Counted from the first letter of the stretch, positions 1-9,002 are shown. The stretch is 64,000 nucleotides of DNA from Promicromonospora thailandica (GCF_024171955.1 NZ_JAMTCS010000006.1:124001-188000); one strand, 5' to 3'. Numbers and translations are program-made. The notes: a model not told the origin generated them from the sequence alone.

Positions 1-851
1 ATGGACTGCTCCCAGTTGATCTCGAAGGGGAAGTACTGCCCCACCTTCGAGGCGAGCACCTCCGAGACCGTGCCCGGACCGGGCAGCGGCGTGCCGTGCT
101 CGTTCCACGCGGACGGGTAGACCGAGTAGCCGCGGTTGCTGCCGCCGGCGTAGGTGCCGTCCGACCGCAGCGACCCCCAGCTGCGCAGGAAGGACCGGAG
201 GTTGTCCTTGTCCTGGTCGGTGAGGCGCTGGTCGAGCGCGCCCTGGTCGGCGGCCTGGTACAGCAGCTCCGACGTGTAGCCGAAGACGTCCGCCTTGGCC
301 GTGCGGTAGCGCACCGGGTTGCCCGGGGTCGCGCCCGACCGCTCGTTGTAGAGGTAGGCGTCGGCGTTCGCGTTGGTGAACACCTCGTAGGGCACGCCCA
401 GCTCCCGGAGGTAGTCCATGGTGACCATCCACTGCGCGATGCGGCCCGCCCCGGCGTTGAGGTACACGCCGTCGGCGAACCGCGCGGTCTGGGTGACTCC
501 ATCGAGGTCCGTCTCCGAGTCCCCGCCTCGGATCGTCAGCGTGCGCCCGCCCACCCGGTGCCGGGCCTCGAGAACCGTCACGCGGTAGCCCGCCTTCTGC
601 AGCTCGTAGGCGGTGGCGAGGCCCGCCGGGCCCGCGCCCACGACGACGACCTTCCTGGCCGAGCGGCCCGTCAGCGTGAAGTCGCCGGTGCGGGGCGGGA
701 CCCACGACTCGGGCCGGGGCTGGGCGGACGCCGTGGGCGCGAGCCCGAGGGCGCCCATGGTGGCGAACAGGACGCCCGCGCTGGACCCCGCGCCGACGGC
801 CTGCAGGAAGTTGCGACGGGTGACTCCGGAAGTGCTCTGCTCGATGACCAC
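1..851 (-). CDS. Flavin monoamine oxidase family protein, exported (3' end cut by window edge)
   Basis: FAD-dependent amine or L-amino-acid oxidase; the substrate cannot be told from this part. The N-terminus carries a twin-arginine signal (TRRNFLQ followed by a hydrophobic stretch ending in ASA), so the protein is probably exported folded with its FAD by Tat. Next come the Rossmann dinucleotide-binding motif VVVVGAGPAGLATAYEL and the second flavin motif VLEARHRVGGR, typical of the family. About 283 residues are present and the C-terminal substrate/FAD half lies outside the window. The GTG at 851 is chosen because a GAGGTAGGG-like ribosome site precedes it. It is transcribed toward the window edge, with no operon partner visible. 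Confidence 0.88.
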   Translation of the reverse strand, partial: MVIEQSTSGVTRRNFLQAVGAGSSAGVLFATMGALGLAPTASAQPRPESWVPPRTGDFTLTGRSARKVVVVGAGPAGLATAYELQKAGYRVTVLEARHRVGGRTLTIRGGDSETDLDGVTQTARFADGVYLNAGAGRIAQWMVTMDYLRELGVPYEVFTNANADAYLYNERSGATPGNPVRYRTAKADVFGYTSELLYQAADQGALDQRLTDQDKDNLRSFLRSWGSLRSDGTYAGGSNRGYSVYPSAWNEHGTPLPGPGTVSEVLASKVGQYFPFEINWEQS

Positions 852-1027
852 GGGTCCCTACCTCTCGTGTCGACAGGGCTGACGCACTGCGGACCCGATA
901 GGCCACCGGGAGCCACCGTCAGCGCCGTACAGGACGCTAGGGAGGGAAGGTCACCGTGGAGATTCTGTACCGTTTCATTCCAGTTGCTCCTGGTAACCAT
1001 GCTGTTTCTGCGGCACCGGCCGATCCC

Positions 1028-1753
1028 TCACAGCGGCCCTGCCGCGTGCTGCACCGGCCACGTCCCGGACGCGCCGGGACCCTCCAGCCCCTGCTCACGG
1101 CGCCAGTCGTTGAAGCTCACCGCCCACTGCCGGTGGGCACCGATCTGCTGCTGGTGGAGATCGGTCAGCGGCATGCGCGCGAGCTGCGGGAACCGCCGGG
1201 CCAGCGCTTCCAGCAGGTCGAGCGTGGCCAGCACGTCCACCTCGGCGGTGTGCAGGTCGCCCTCGGAGACGATGCCGTACCACTGCGACAGGTCGCCGAG
1301 GCGCCGCTTGCCCGGGCGGTACCGGTCCAGCCAGCGGTCGATCACGAGCGGGTCGATCACCGGCTCCACGGGGCGGCCCAGCCGCTGGGGCAGGGTCTTG
1401 AGCCCGTGGCGCACCAGCTCGGCGTCGAGCAGGGAGAGGTCGAACGCCGCGTTGTAGGCGACCACGGGCACGCCGTCGGCCAGGTGCTCGGCGAGACGGC
1501 CGGCGATCTCCTCGAGCGCCTCGAGGGGCCGGACGCCGTAGGCCCGCGCGTGCTCGGTGGAGATGCCGTGGATCGCGGCGGCCTCCTGGGGGATCTCGAC
1601 ACCCGGGTCGATCAGCCACGTGTCGACCTGTGTACCCACCCCTGGCGTGCGCAGCACGAGCGCCGCCGTGACGATGCGGTCGCCCGCGACGTCCACCCCG
1701 GTGGTCTCGGTGTCGAAACCCAGCAGCGGCCTGTCGATCCAGGTCTCGTTCAT
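1028..1753 (-). CDS. DnaQ-like 3'-5' exonuclease (DEDDh)
   Basis: A 241-residue exonuclease of the RNase T/DnaQ superfamily. Near the N-terminus FDTETTG supplies the DxE metal-binding pair. AYNAAFDLSLLD supplies the second Asp and LHTAEVDVLAT the final His and Asp of the DEDDh set. Such stand-alone proteins trim single-stranded DNA or RNA 3' ends; whether this one is a Pol III epsilon subunit or a repair nuclease is not visible. The ATG at 1753 is preferred because AGGGAGGA lies just upstream; a longer reading frame upstream lacks such a site. It is a single gene, divergent from guaB3. Confidence 0.87.
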   Translation of the reverse strand: MNETWIDRPLLGFDTETTGVDVAGDRIVTAALVLRTPGVGTQVDTWLIDPGVEIPQEAAAIHGISTEHARAYGVRPLEALEEIAGRLAEHLADGVPVVAYNAAFDLSLLDAELVRHGLKTLPQRLGRPVEPVIDPLVIDRWLDRYRPGKRRLGDLSQWYGIVSEGDLHTAEVDVLATLDLLEALARRFPQLARMPLTDLHQQQIGAHRQWAVSFNDWRREQGLEGPGASGTWPVQHAAGPL

Positions 1754-1925
1754 GGTGTCCTCCCTGCTCGTCCGGGGTTTCGCGGTCCTCGTGCGGTGCG
1801 GCGCCCTGCCCCCCGGTGCGTTCACGGAGAACCTTGCCACCGGTCACTGACACTGCGGTCCACGCCACCCGCGCACATCACGGACCCCGGCGCGCCGTGT
1901 CGGCGGCGATGGGTAGGCTTGGCGG

Positions 1926-3050
1926 GTGAGCAACGAGATCGAGATCGGACGCGGCAAGCGTGGGCGGCGCGCCTATTCCTTCGACGACATCGCGGTGGTG
2001 CCGTCCCGGCGCACGCGCGACCCGAAGGACGTCTCGGTCGGCTGGCAGATCGACGCCTACCACTTCGAGCTGCCGATCGTCGCGGCGCCGATGGACTCCG
2101 TGATGACGCCGGAGAGCGCCGTCGCGCTCGGCCGGTTCGGCGGCCTCGGCGTGCTCGACCTCGAGGGCCTGTGGACCCGGTACGAGTCCCCCGAGCCGCT
2201 GCTGGCCGAGATCGCGGAGCTGCCGGCGGGCGAGGCGACGCACCGCATGCAGGAGATCTACGCGGAGCCCATCAAGCCGGAGCTCATCACGCAGCGTCTC
2301 AAGGAGATCCGGTCGGCCGGCGTCACCGTGGCCGGCGCGCTGACCCCGCAGCGCACGCAGGAGTTCTACAAGACGGTGGTCGACGCGGGTGTGGACCTGT
2401 TCGTCATCCGCGGCACCACGGTCTCGGCCGAGCACGTGTCGGGCAACGCCGAGCCGCTCAACCTCAAGCGGTTCATCTACGAGCTGGACGTGCCCGTCGT
2501 CGTCGGCGGCGCGTCGACGTACACCGCGGCTCTGCACCTGATGCGTACGGGTGCGGCGGGCGTGCTGGTCGGCTTCGGCGGCGGTGCCGCCCACACGACA
2601 CGCGTCAGCCTCGGCATCCACGCGCCCATGGCCACCTCGGTGGCCGACGTCGCCGCGGCGCGCCGCGACTACCTCGACGAGTCGGGCGGCCGCTACGTGC
2701 ACGTCATCGCGGACGGCGGCGTGGGGCACTCGGGCGACATCGTCAAGGCCGTGGCGTGCGGCGCGGACGCCGTCATGCTCGGTGCCGCGCTCGCGCGGGC
2801 CGCGGAGGCACCCGGCAAGGGCTTCCACTGGGGGCCCGAGGCGCACCACCCGCAGCTCCCGCGCGGCGAGCGCGTCGAGGTCGGCACGGTCGGCACGCTG
2901 GAGGAGATCCTCTTCGGGCCGGGCAAGCAGGCCGACGGCACGCTGAACCTGGTCGGCGCCCTGCGCCGCGCCATGGCCACGACCGGCTACTCCGACCTCA
3001 AGGAGTTCCAGCGGGTCGAGGTCGTCGTGTCGCCCTACCAGCCGCGGTGA
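1926..3050 (+). CDS. guaB3: GuaB3-type IMP dehydrogenase-related protein
   Basis: A 374-residue TIM-barrel protein of the actinobacterial IMP dehydrogenase-related family. It begins with the family's IGRGKRGRRAYSFDDI segment and keeps the barrel motifs LPIVAAPMDSVM, VVVGGASTYTAALHLM and VIADGGVGHSGDIVKA. It is shorter than GuaB because the CBS regulatory pair is absent, and the catalytic Cys loop (GxGSxCxT) of true IMPDH is not seen, so it may catalyse a related purine-nucleotide reaction rather than IMP to XMP. The start is the GTG at 1926. The stop overlaps the GTG of the following acetyltransferase by three bases, so the two are translationally coupled. guaA lies far away at 25.8 kb. Confidence 0.93.
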   Translation: MSNEIEIGRGKRGRRAYSFDDIAVVPSRRTRDPKDVSVGWQIDAYHFELPIVAAPMDSVMTPESAVALGRFGGLGVLDLEGLWTRYESPEPLLAEIAELPAGEATHRMQEIYAEPIKPELITQRLKEIRSAGVTVAGALTPQRTQEFYKTVVDAGVDLFVIRGTTVSAEHVSGNAEPLNLKRFIYELDVPVVVGGASTYTAALHLMRTGAAGVLVGFGGGAAHTTRVSLGIHAPMATSVADVAAARRDYLDESGGRYVHVIADGGVGHSGDIVKAVACGADAVMLGAALARAAEAPGKGFHWGPEAHHPQLPRGERVEVGTVGTLEEILFGPGKQADGTLNLVGALRRAMATTGYSDLKEFQRVEVVVSPYQPR

Positions 3051-3526
3051 GCGCCGTGCCGGGCGACGAGCGGCTCGCCCCTGTCCTGGCCGCGGCCCCC
3101 GCGGCCGACGGCGAGTTCGTCGAGATCACCGACGCCGACGTGGAGCAGGTGGTCGGGCTGTGGCGCGACTGCGGCCTGACCCGGCCGTGGAACGACCCTC
3201 ACGTCGATCTCGCGGACGCCCGTGCCGGTGACACGTCGACCGTGCTCGTGGCCCGGTCCGGCGGCCGGGTCGTCGCCACGGCGATGGCGGGTCACGACGG
3301 CCACCGCGGGTGGCTGTACTACGTGGCCGTGGCGCCGGACCTCCAGGGTTCGGGTCTGGGCCGGGCTGCCGTCGTCGCCGCGGAGGCCTGGCTCGTGGCG
3401 CGCGGAGCGCGCAAGATCCAGCTCATGGTGCGCACGACGAACACCGACGTACTCGGTTTCTACGCCCGTCTGGGCTACTCCGACCAGGACTGCACGGTGC
3501 TGGGTCGCTGGGTCGAATCCAGCTGA
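3047..3526 (+). CDS. GNAT family N-acetyltransferase, YpeA-like
   Basis: A 159-residue GNAT acetyltransferase that moves an acetyl group from acetyl-CoA to an unknown amine. The segment VVGLWRDCGLTRPWNDP and the C-terminal YARLGYSDQDCTVLGR resemble the YpeA subgroup. The acetyl-CoA-binding motif A reads VAPDLQGSGLGRAAV. The GTG start at 3047 sits inside the guaB3 stop (GTGA), so it is probably made from the guaB3 transcript; GTG 3056 is an alternative. No functional link to purine synthesis is evident. Confidence 0.85.
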   Translation: MSAVPGDERLAPVLAAAPAADGEFVEITDADVEQVVGLWRDCGLTRPWNDPHVDLADARAGDTSTVLVARSGGRVVATAMAGHDGHRGWLYYVAVAPDLQGSGLGRAAVVAAEAWLVARGARKIQLMVRTTNTDVLGFYARLGYSDQDCTVLGRWVESS

Positions 3527-3637
3527 TTTCGCAGGGTGGAACGACGCGCCGCGCAGTACCGCGATCAACCGCGCTGAAAGTCAGTTTCACACACCTATCA
3601 ATACGTGGTGCAGGGTTTTGCGCGTATGGTGGCCGCC

Positions 3638-5272
3638 ATGATCGACGACGCAGCAGCCGAAGCAGCGGCTAGTGGTGCGGTCGGCGGCGTGCTCGACCCC
3701 GAGCACCCGCAAGGGACGTTCGTCCTCGAGCCCGGGGTGATGGCACCTCTCGTGGCTCGGATCGCCACCTCCGAGGGATCTGGGACGCACCGGTCCATGT
3801 GCCCGTTCACGGGTGCGCCGCTGGTGACCTTCCCGGTCTCCTCGGCCGAGGACGTCGCCGCGTGCGTCGTCCGGGCGCGGGTGGCCCAGCGCGCGTGGGC
3901 GCGCCGCCCCGTCCGGGAGCGTGCGGAGGTGCTGCAGCGGCTCGGTCGCATCGTGCTGGAGCGACAGTCCGAGGCGCTCGACCTGGTCCAGCTCGAGACG
4001 GGCAAGGCCCGCCGGGCGGCCTTCGAGGAGGTCGCGGACATCGCGCAGGTCGCCCGGCACTACGCCGTGCGCGGCGAGCGGTACCTGTCCTCGCGGCGGC
4101 TCTCGGGCATGATTCCCCTGCTCACCGGGGTTCAGGTGCACCGCAGGCCGGTCGGCGTCGTCGGCGCGATCGCGCCGTGGAACTACCCGCTGGTGCTCGC
4201 GCTCGCCGAGGCGCTGCCCGCGCTGCTCGCCGGGAACGCGGTGGTGCTCAAGCCGGACCCCCAGACCACGCTCACCGCCCTGTGGGCGGCGGAGGCGCTG
4301 GACGATGCCGGTCTGCCGGCCGGGCTGTTCCAGGTGGTCGCGGGTGGCCCGGAGGTCGGCGAGGAGCTGGTCGAGCACGTGGACCACGTGGCGTTCACGG
4401 GGTCCACCGCCACGGGCCGCAAGGTCGCGGCCCGCGCGGGCGAACGGCTGATCGGCGCCACCCTGGAGCTCGGCGGCAAGAACGCCCTCTACGTGGCCGA
4501 CGACGTCGACGTCGACGCTGCGGTGCCGGGCATTGTCCGGGCCTGCTTCTCGAACGCCGGTCAGCTGTGCGTCTCCGTCGAACGTCTGGTGGTGCACGAG
4601 GCGATCGCCGACGAGTTCGTCGCGAAGTTCGTGCGCGCGGTGCGGAACCTCCGGCTCGGCCCGGCCCTCGACTACACCGCCGACGTCGGGTCGCTGACCT
4701 CGGCCGCGCAGCTCGACAAGGTGACGGCCCACGTGGACGACGCACTGGCCCGCGGCGCCCGGGTGCTCGCCGGTGGGGTGCACCGCGCCGACGTCGGCCC
4801 GTACTTCTACGCCCCCACCGTGCTCGACGACGTGCCCGCGCAGGCGACCGTCGCGCGCGAGGAGACCTTCGGCCCGGTCGTGACGATCACCCGCGTGGAC
4901 TGCGACGAGGATGCGGTCACGGTCATGAACGACACCGAGTACGGGCTGCACGCGGCCGTGTGGTCGCGCGACGTCGGGCGGGCCCGCCGCGTGGCCGAGC
5001 GTGTCGAGTGCGGGTCCGTCGCGATCAACGACGGGTACACGCTGACCTGGGGTTCCGTGGCGGCGCCGCTCGGCGGCTGGAAGGCCTCCGGGCTGGGTGG
5101 CAGGCACGGTTCGGCGTCGATCGACGGGCTCACGCGCCGGCAGACCGTCGTGACGTCCCGGGGCGCGCGCTTCGGCGCCACGCTCGACAGCCTGTACGGC
5201 CTGGGCGGCGACACCCCGAGCCGGGTGCTGACCACCGCCCTGTCGGTGATGCGCAGGCTGCGCATGTCTTGA
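3638..5272 (+). CDS. gabD2: Succinic semialdehyde dehydrogenase (NAD(P)+)
   Basis: A 544-residue aldehyde dehydrogenase, closest by motif to actinobacterial GabD2-type enzymes that oxidise succinate semialdehyde to succinate. The cofactor site shows APWNYPLVLALAEALPALL and FTGSTATGRKV. The general-base Glu lies in LELGGKN and the nucleophilic Cys in SNAGQLCVSVERL. EETFGPVV is the conserved ALDH block. The N-terminus is about 40 residues longer than classical GabD, as in this subgroup. Starts at 3605 (GTG) and 3626 (ATG) are possible; 3638 was picked only for position. The substrate assignment is inferred from family resemblance. Confidence 0.87.
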   Translation: MIDDAAAEAAASGAVGGVLDPEHPQGTFVLEPGVMAPLVARIATSEGSGTHRSMCPFTGAPLVTFPVSSAEDVAACVVRARVAQRAWARRPVRERAEVLQRLGRIVLERQSEALDLVQLETGKARRAAFEEVADIAQVARHYAVRGERYLSSRRLSGMIPLLTGVQVHRRPVGVVGAIAPWNYPLVLALAEALPALLAGNAVVLKPDPQTTLTALWAAEALDDAGLPAGLFQVVAGGPEVGEELVEHVDHVAFTGSTATGRKVAARAGERLIGATLELGGKNALYVADDVDVDAAVPGIVRACFSNAGQLCVSVERLVVHEAIADEFVAKFVRAVRNLRLGPALDYTADVGSLTSAAQLDKVTAHVDDALARGARVLAGGVHRADVGPYFYAPTVLDDVPAQATVAREETFGPVVTITRVDCDEDAVTVMNDTEYGLHAAVWSRDVGRARRVAERVECGSVAINDGYTLTWGSVAAPLGGWKASGLGGRHGSASIDGLTRRQTVVTSRGARFGATLDSLYGLGGDTPSRVLTTALSVMRRLRMS

Positions 5273-5303
5273 GTGAACGGCCTTCACCGGTACGCTCACC
5301 CGC

Positions 5304-5786
5304 ATGACGACGCAGCTCCACGCCTTCTGGAAGACCGCGAACTCCCTGCCACTCGTCGGCGGTCTGCTCGGCAGGCGCATCTTCTCCGTGGCCTTCAGCC
5401 TCAAGGCCCCGTACTTCGGCACGATCGCGCCGCGCGTGGCGGACATGCGACCGAACTACGGCGAGGTCGTGGTCCCGAACCGGTGGCGCAACCGCAACCA
5501 CATCGGCACGGTGCACGCGATCGCCGTCTGCAACGGGCTGGAGATGGCGATGGGGTCGCTCGCGGAGGCCACCGTGCCGGCCGACAAGCGCTGGCTGCCC
5601 AAGGGCATGGAGGTCGCCTACCTCGCGAAGTCGACGGGCGACGTGACCTGCATCGCCGAGACCGACCAGGCCCAGTGGGACGGCGACGACAAGGACCTGC
5701 CCGTCCGCGTGCGCGGCGTGCTGGCCGACGGCACCGTGGTGGTCGAGGGCACCATCCATCTCTGGGTCACCCCCACGAAGCGCTGA
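5304..5786 (+). CDS. DUF4442 hotdog-fold thioesterase-like protein
   Basis: A 160-residue protein of the DUF4442 family in the hotdog superfamily. The recognisable part is VPNRWRNRNHIGTVHAIAVCNGLEMAMGS: the HIGTVHA-type turn corresponds to the HGG loop of PaaI-like acyl-CoA thioesterases, followed by the hotdog central helix. It probably hydrolyses or binds acyl thioesters, but no substrate is known. No signal peptide is seen, so it should be cytosolic. It lies 31 bases after gabD2 and may share its transcript. Confidence 0.8.
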   Translation: MTTQLHAFWKTANSLPLVGGLLGRRIFSVAFSLKAPYFGTIAPRVADMRPNYGEVVVPNRWRNRNHIGTVHAIAVCNGLEMAMGSLAEATVPADKRWLPKGMEVAYLAKSTGDVTCIAETDQAQWDGDDKDLPVRVRGVLADGTVVVEGTIHLWVTPTKR

Positions 5787-5790
5787 GCTG

Positions 5791-6411
5791 TCAGCGGGGG
5801 CGGCGGCGGAGCGAGCGGACGGCGGCCTTCCAGCTCGCCAGCAGCTCGCGCACCTGCCACCACGCCTTGCGCACCGGCCGGACGCTCGCGGAGCTCACGC
5901 CGAAACCCACCGCGTCCAGCCCCGCCTCGACGCACGAGAAGAGCGTGCGCCGCAGGTGGTAGTCCTGCGTGACGACGACGGCGGAGCGCACCCCGTACAG
6001 GTCGTAGGCGCGGCGGCACGTGGCGGTGGTGTTGAAGCCCTCACGGTCGAGCACGATGGCGTGGTCCGGGACGCCGAGGTCGTTGTCGAGCAGCCAGGCG
6101 CGCATCGAGCCGGGCTCGTCGTACCGGGTGCCGTCGGGACGGTCGTGCGCGTCGCCGCTCAGGATCACCGTGGGGGCCAGGCCCGCGCGGAACAGCTCGG
6201 CGCCGCCCTCGACACGGCGGCGCAGGTAGGTCGACGGTGTGCCGTCGGTGTTCAGTCCGCAGCCCAGCACGATGACGGCGTCGGCCTTCTCGATGTCGTC
6301 GGGGTGCCGACGCACCCGCGGGTGGCCGGTGGCCTGGACGGCGGCGACGGGGACGACGAACGCGACGGCGAGCGCGCCCGCGACGATCGCGGCGGCCTTG
6401 AGCGGAGTCAC
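5791..6411 (-). CDS. SanA/YdcF-like DUF218 membrane-anchored protein
   Basis: A 206-residue protein with one N-terminal hydrophobic segment (residues about 4-27) followed by a DUF218 domain. Signature pieces are KADAVIVLGCGLNTDGTPS, a conserved VILSGDA turn, DREGFNTTATCRRA and VVTQDYHLRR. SanA/ElyC relatives act in envelope or peptidoglycan-linked processes in other bacteria; the reaction is not defined. The anchor predicts an extracytoplasmic catalytic domain. The start is the GTG at 6411. Its stop is nearly back to back with that of the DUF4442 gene. Confidence 0.82.
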   Translation of the reverse strand: MTPLKAAAIVAGALAVAFVVPVAAVQATGHPRVRRHPDDIEKADAVIVLGCGLNTDGTPSTYLRRRVEGGAELFRAGLAPTVILSGDAHDRPDGTRYDEPGSMRAWLLDNDLGVPDHAIVLDREGFNTTATCRRAYDLYGVRSAVVVTQDYHLRRTLFSCVEAGLDAVGFGVSSASVRPVRKAWWQVRELLASWKAAVRSLRRRPR

Positions 6412-6469
6412 GTGCGGAACGGTACCGCGCCGGCGGGGTCGTGCCTGATCACAGTGCGTTCCACGCGGT

Positions 6470-7381
6470 TCACGCCGCGAGCAGGGTCAGCTCGGCGCGC
6501 AGGTTCGCCTCCGCGGCGTCCTGCCAGCGGGCCGCGCCCGGCGCGGTGCGGAAGAGCGGTCCGCGGGCCAGCAGGCCGCGGAGCACGTCGGCGCGGGCGG
6601 CGCGGAACAGGGGTTCGGGGACATCGCAGTACTCGGCCCGCACCTGGTGCGTGTACCGCGTGTAGACAGCGGGGGTGCCGCCGAGCACCGCCAGGTCGGC
6701 GTCGCTGACCAGGCCGCCCACGACGTCGTCGGGCGCGGGGGTGTGGTCCGTGGTGACGAGGACGAGGCGGGCGACCTCGTCGACGTCGGCCGCCGACACC
6801 CCCGCACCGGCGAGCGGGCCGAGCAGCTCGGCGACGAGGCCGGCGGACCGCTCCTCGTCCTGCCCGGCGACGCCGTCGTGCACCGCGTCGTGGAACCAGA
6901 GGGCGAGCCGTGCCTGCCAGGCCGTGCGCTCGGCGACCCCGCTCTCGGCCGCCAGGGTGTCGAGCGCGTCGAGGGCGACGGCCAGGTGCAGCGGCGAGTG
7001 GTAGACGCGGTGCGGCTCGCGCCAGCGGTCGACGAGGTCCTCACCGGCCTTGCGGGCCAGGCTCGGGTCCGCCCACAGGGCATCCCACCGGGTCAGGAGC
7101 GCGGCCCGCTTCGCCCTCTTGCGCTCGGCGCCCGAGACGCGCAGGGCGGACCCGGCAAGCCGTCGCGCCAGGTCACCGCCGTCGACCGGCACGGCGCCCG
7201 CGGCGACCAGGTCGTCGTACCGGGACGCCGGCACGTCGTAGTGGTCGAGGTCGAGCGCCCGGTCGGGCACCTCGGCCGCCCGGGCGAAGAGCCGGAGCTC
7301 ACGCAGAGACCCGTCCGAGACCAGGTGGGAGAACAGGGTCCCGTGCGCGGGCCACGCGGGTGGGTCGATGAAGACGGTCAC
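6470..7381 (-). CDS. DUF4031 domain fused to HD-type metal-dependent phosphohydrolase
   Basis: A 303-residue two-domain protein. Residues 1 to about 85 match DUF4031 (starts TVFIDPPAWPAHGTLFSHLV; later DLDHYDVPASRY). Residues about 95-300 look like the predicted HD-superfamily metal-dependent phosphohydrolases: RVYHSPLHLAVAL gives the first His, WFHDAVHDG the HD pair, and VSDADLAVLGG the distal Asp. The fusion suggests a nucleotide-related hydrolase paired with a small binding domain, but substrate and role are unknown. The start is the GTG at 7381. No partner gene is apparent. Confidence 0.8.
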   Translation of the reverse strand: MTVFIDPPAWPAHGTLFSHLVSDGSLRELRLFARAAEVPDRALDLDHYDVPASRYDDLVAAGAVPVDGGDLARRLAGSALRVSGAERKRAKRAALLTRWDALWADPSLARKAGEDLVDRWREPHRVYHSPLHLAVALDALDTLAAESGVAERTAWQARLALWFHDAVHDGVAGQDEERSAGLVAELLGPLAGAGVSAADVDEVARLVLVTTDHTPAPDDVVGGLVSDADLAVLGGTPAVYTRYTHQVRAEYCDVPEPLFRAARADVLRGLLARGPLFRTAPGAARWQDAAEANLRAELTLLAA

Positions 7382-7408
7382 GGGGTGAGGCTAGCGCGGC
7401 GGGTGGGG

Positions 7409-8152
7409 TCACCACGGGACCGGTCCGTCGTCGCGACGGTAGGAGCCCGTCTCGTCACCGTGGCCGAGGGTGGCCAGGTCGCAGATGACCCGGGCGCCGT
7501 CGGCCGCGGTCCGCTCGACCCCGGGAATCCCCACGGTGAAGTCGGTTCGGCACGGGCCCGGATCGGCGGCGTTGACGAGGATTCCATCGGCTCGGAGTGC
7601 CTTCGCGTACTGCAGGGTCACCTGGTTCAGGGCGGTCTTGGAGGCCGGGTAGGCCAGGAGCCCGGGCATGTCGGCGAAGTAGTGGCCGGGGTCGCTCATC
7701 CGAGTCAGTGATCCGACACTGGAGGACACGTTCACGATGCGCCCGCGTCGCGAGCGCCGAAGGAGCGGGATCATCGCCTCGGTCACCGCGATGACGCCGA
7801 ACACGTTGGTCGCGAACACCTGGCGGACCACGTCCAGGTCGACGTGGCCGGCGACCTGGGCGGCCTGGTCACCGGCGATGCCGGCGTTGTTCACCAGGAC
7901 GTCCAGGCGTCCGTACCGGTGATCGACCCACTCGGCGGCTCTGGTGATCGAGGCGGTGTCGCTGACGTCGATCTCGACGGGCACGACATCGCCACCCCGA
8001 GCACGCAGGGAGCTGATGGTCTCCTCGACATGCTTCGGGTTGCGGGCCCCGAGCAGTACTCGCATCCCCTGGTCGGCGAGGTCGCTGACGACCTCCAGCC
8101 CGATTCCGCGCCCGCCCCCGGTGACCAGGGCGAGGGTCTTGTCGTCGTACAT
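7409..8152 (-). CDS. Short-chain dehydrogenase/reductase (SDR)
   Basis: A 247-residue classical SDR oxidoreductase using NAD(P)H. The cofactor motif TGGGRGIG is near the N-terminus. The structural NNAG is at about residues 87-90, the catalytic Ser lies in VNVSSSVGSL and the YxxxK pair in AYPASKTALN. The substrate is unknown. ATG 8152 is chosen because AGGAGG lies seven bases upstream; GTG 8158 would sit one base after that site. It is divergent from a TetR regulator across a 71-bp gap with a large palindrome, so it is probably the repressor's target. Confidence 0.9.
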   Translation of the reverse strand: MYDDKTLALVTGGGRGIGLEVVSDLADQGMRVLLGARNPKHVEETISSLRARGGDVVPVEIDVSDTASITRAAEWVDHRYGRLDVLVNNAGIAGDQAAQVAGHVDLDVVRQVFATNVFGVIAVTEAMIPLLRRSRRGRIVNVSSSVGSLTRMSDPGHYFADMPGLLAYPASKTALNQVTLQYAKALRADGILVNAADPGPCRTDFTVGIPGVERTAADGARVICDLATLGHGDETGSYRRDDGPVPW

Positions 8153-8167
8153 CCTCACGCCTCCTAC

Positions 8168-8221
8168 TTGGATGATTCTTCCAGTTCACAACCTAGCACA
8201 AGAACTGGAGTAAGATTCCAA
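8168..8221. promoter_or_regulatory. Palindromic operator between SDR and TetR genes
   Basis: The inverted repeat has two matched blocks about one centre (8194/8195). Outer TTGGA at 8168-8172 pairs with TCCAA at 8217-8221, and inner CCAGTTC at 8181-8187 pairs with GAACTGG at 8202-8208. It fills the gap between the divergent starts and ends two bases before the tetR ATG. This is where a TetR dimer (or two dimers) would repress both genes; the assignment is inferred from placement and symmetry. Confidence 0.7.
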
Positions 8222-8223
8222 CT

Positions 8224-8904
8224 ATGCCCACGCCTCAACGTGCAGACGGACGGCGGCGACGTGAGTCGCTCCTCGACGCAGCTCTGGATTCTTTCGCCGA
8301 GGACGGGCTGCTCGGCGTGGGCATAGAGCAGATCCGCAGGCGCGCGGGCGCGAGTCCTTCGAGCGTCTACCACCACTTCCGCGATATCGGAGACCTGACC
8401 ACCGCGGTCTTGCTGAGGACCTTCGAGCGGGTCACCGCACACATGCAGTCGCGGCTCGCTCGCGCCGGCACGGCCGAGGAAACGGTGCGCACTCTGGTCG
8501 ATTCATTCCTCGAGTGGGCCCTCGCACACCCCGATGAGGCCCGGTTCATGTACCAGGCGATGGCACTGGAGCTGAGCGGGCCGCAGCATCGCGACCTCCT
8601 TGAGGCCAAAGCCAGGCTCCAGGAGCCGATCTTCGCCCGGCTGCGGGTGCTCTCCGATGCAGGGGACCTACCTCCGTGGCCAGCGGCACACCTCTACTCG
8701 CTGCTGCTGGGAGCAGTGCACGACGCCTGTCGGCACTTCTTGGCAGGCGCTGAGACGGACCCCGCGTGGATGCGCGCCATGCTTCCCGGCGCCGCGTGGC
8801 GATCGCTGGAACCGGGTGCGCAGGATGACCGTGCGGACGTGGTGTTTATGACGAATCGTGACGAGACGGTCGCGCTGCCTGACACGCCGATTGACAGATC
8901 TTGA
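8224..8904 (+). CDS. TetR/AcrR family transcriptional regulator
   Basis: A 226-residue TetR-type repressor. The N-terminal DNA-binding domain shows RRRESLLDAALDSFAEDG and the helix-turn-helix IRRRAGASPSSVYHHF. The rest is a helical ligand-binding domain with a TetR_C-like stretch (EEARFMYQ-type helix seen as DEARFMYQAMALE). It is divergently arranged with an SDR gene and probably controls it together with itself through the palindrome just upstream. The inducer is likely a substrate of the SDR, which is unknown. Confidence 0.9.
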   Translation: MPTPQRADGRRRRESLLDAALDSFAEDGLLGVGIEQIRRRAGASPSSVYHHFRDIGDLTTAVLLRTFERVTAHMQSRLARAGTAEETVRTLVDSFLEWALAHPDEARFMYQAMALELSGPQHRDLLEAKARLQEPIFARLRVLSDAGDLPPWPAAHLYSLLLGAVHDACRHFLAGAETDPAWMRAMLPGAAWRSLEPGAQDDRADVVFMTNRDETVALPDTPIDRS

Positions 8905-9002
8905 CGAGTTCCCCCGGTTGGCACCGGGTGGTACTCAAGCCCGAACATGATCCTGGACCGCCGCGAGCAGCGCCGAGTTCGACCGTTTTGAACAGATGAT
9001 CT

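Noticed and set aside
956-3046. Very long open frame on the plus strand running through the exonuclease gene and guaB3 into the GNAT gene
   Set aside because: It is antisense to one real gene and out of frame with another; only its end (3047-3526) is a true protein. High GC makes such shadow frames common here.
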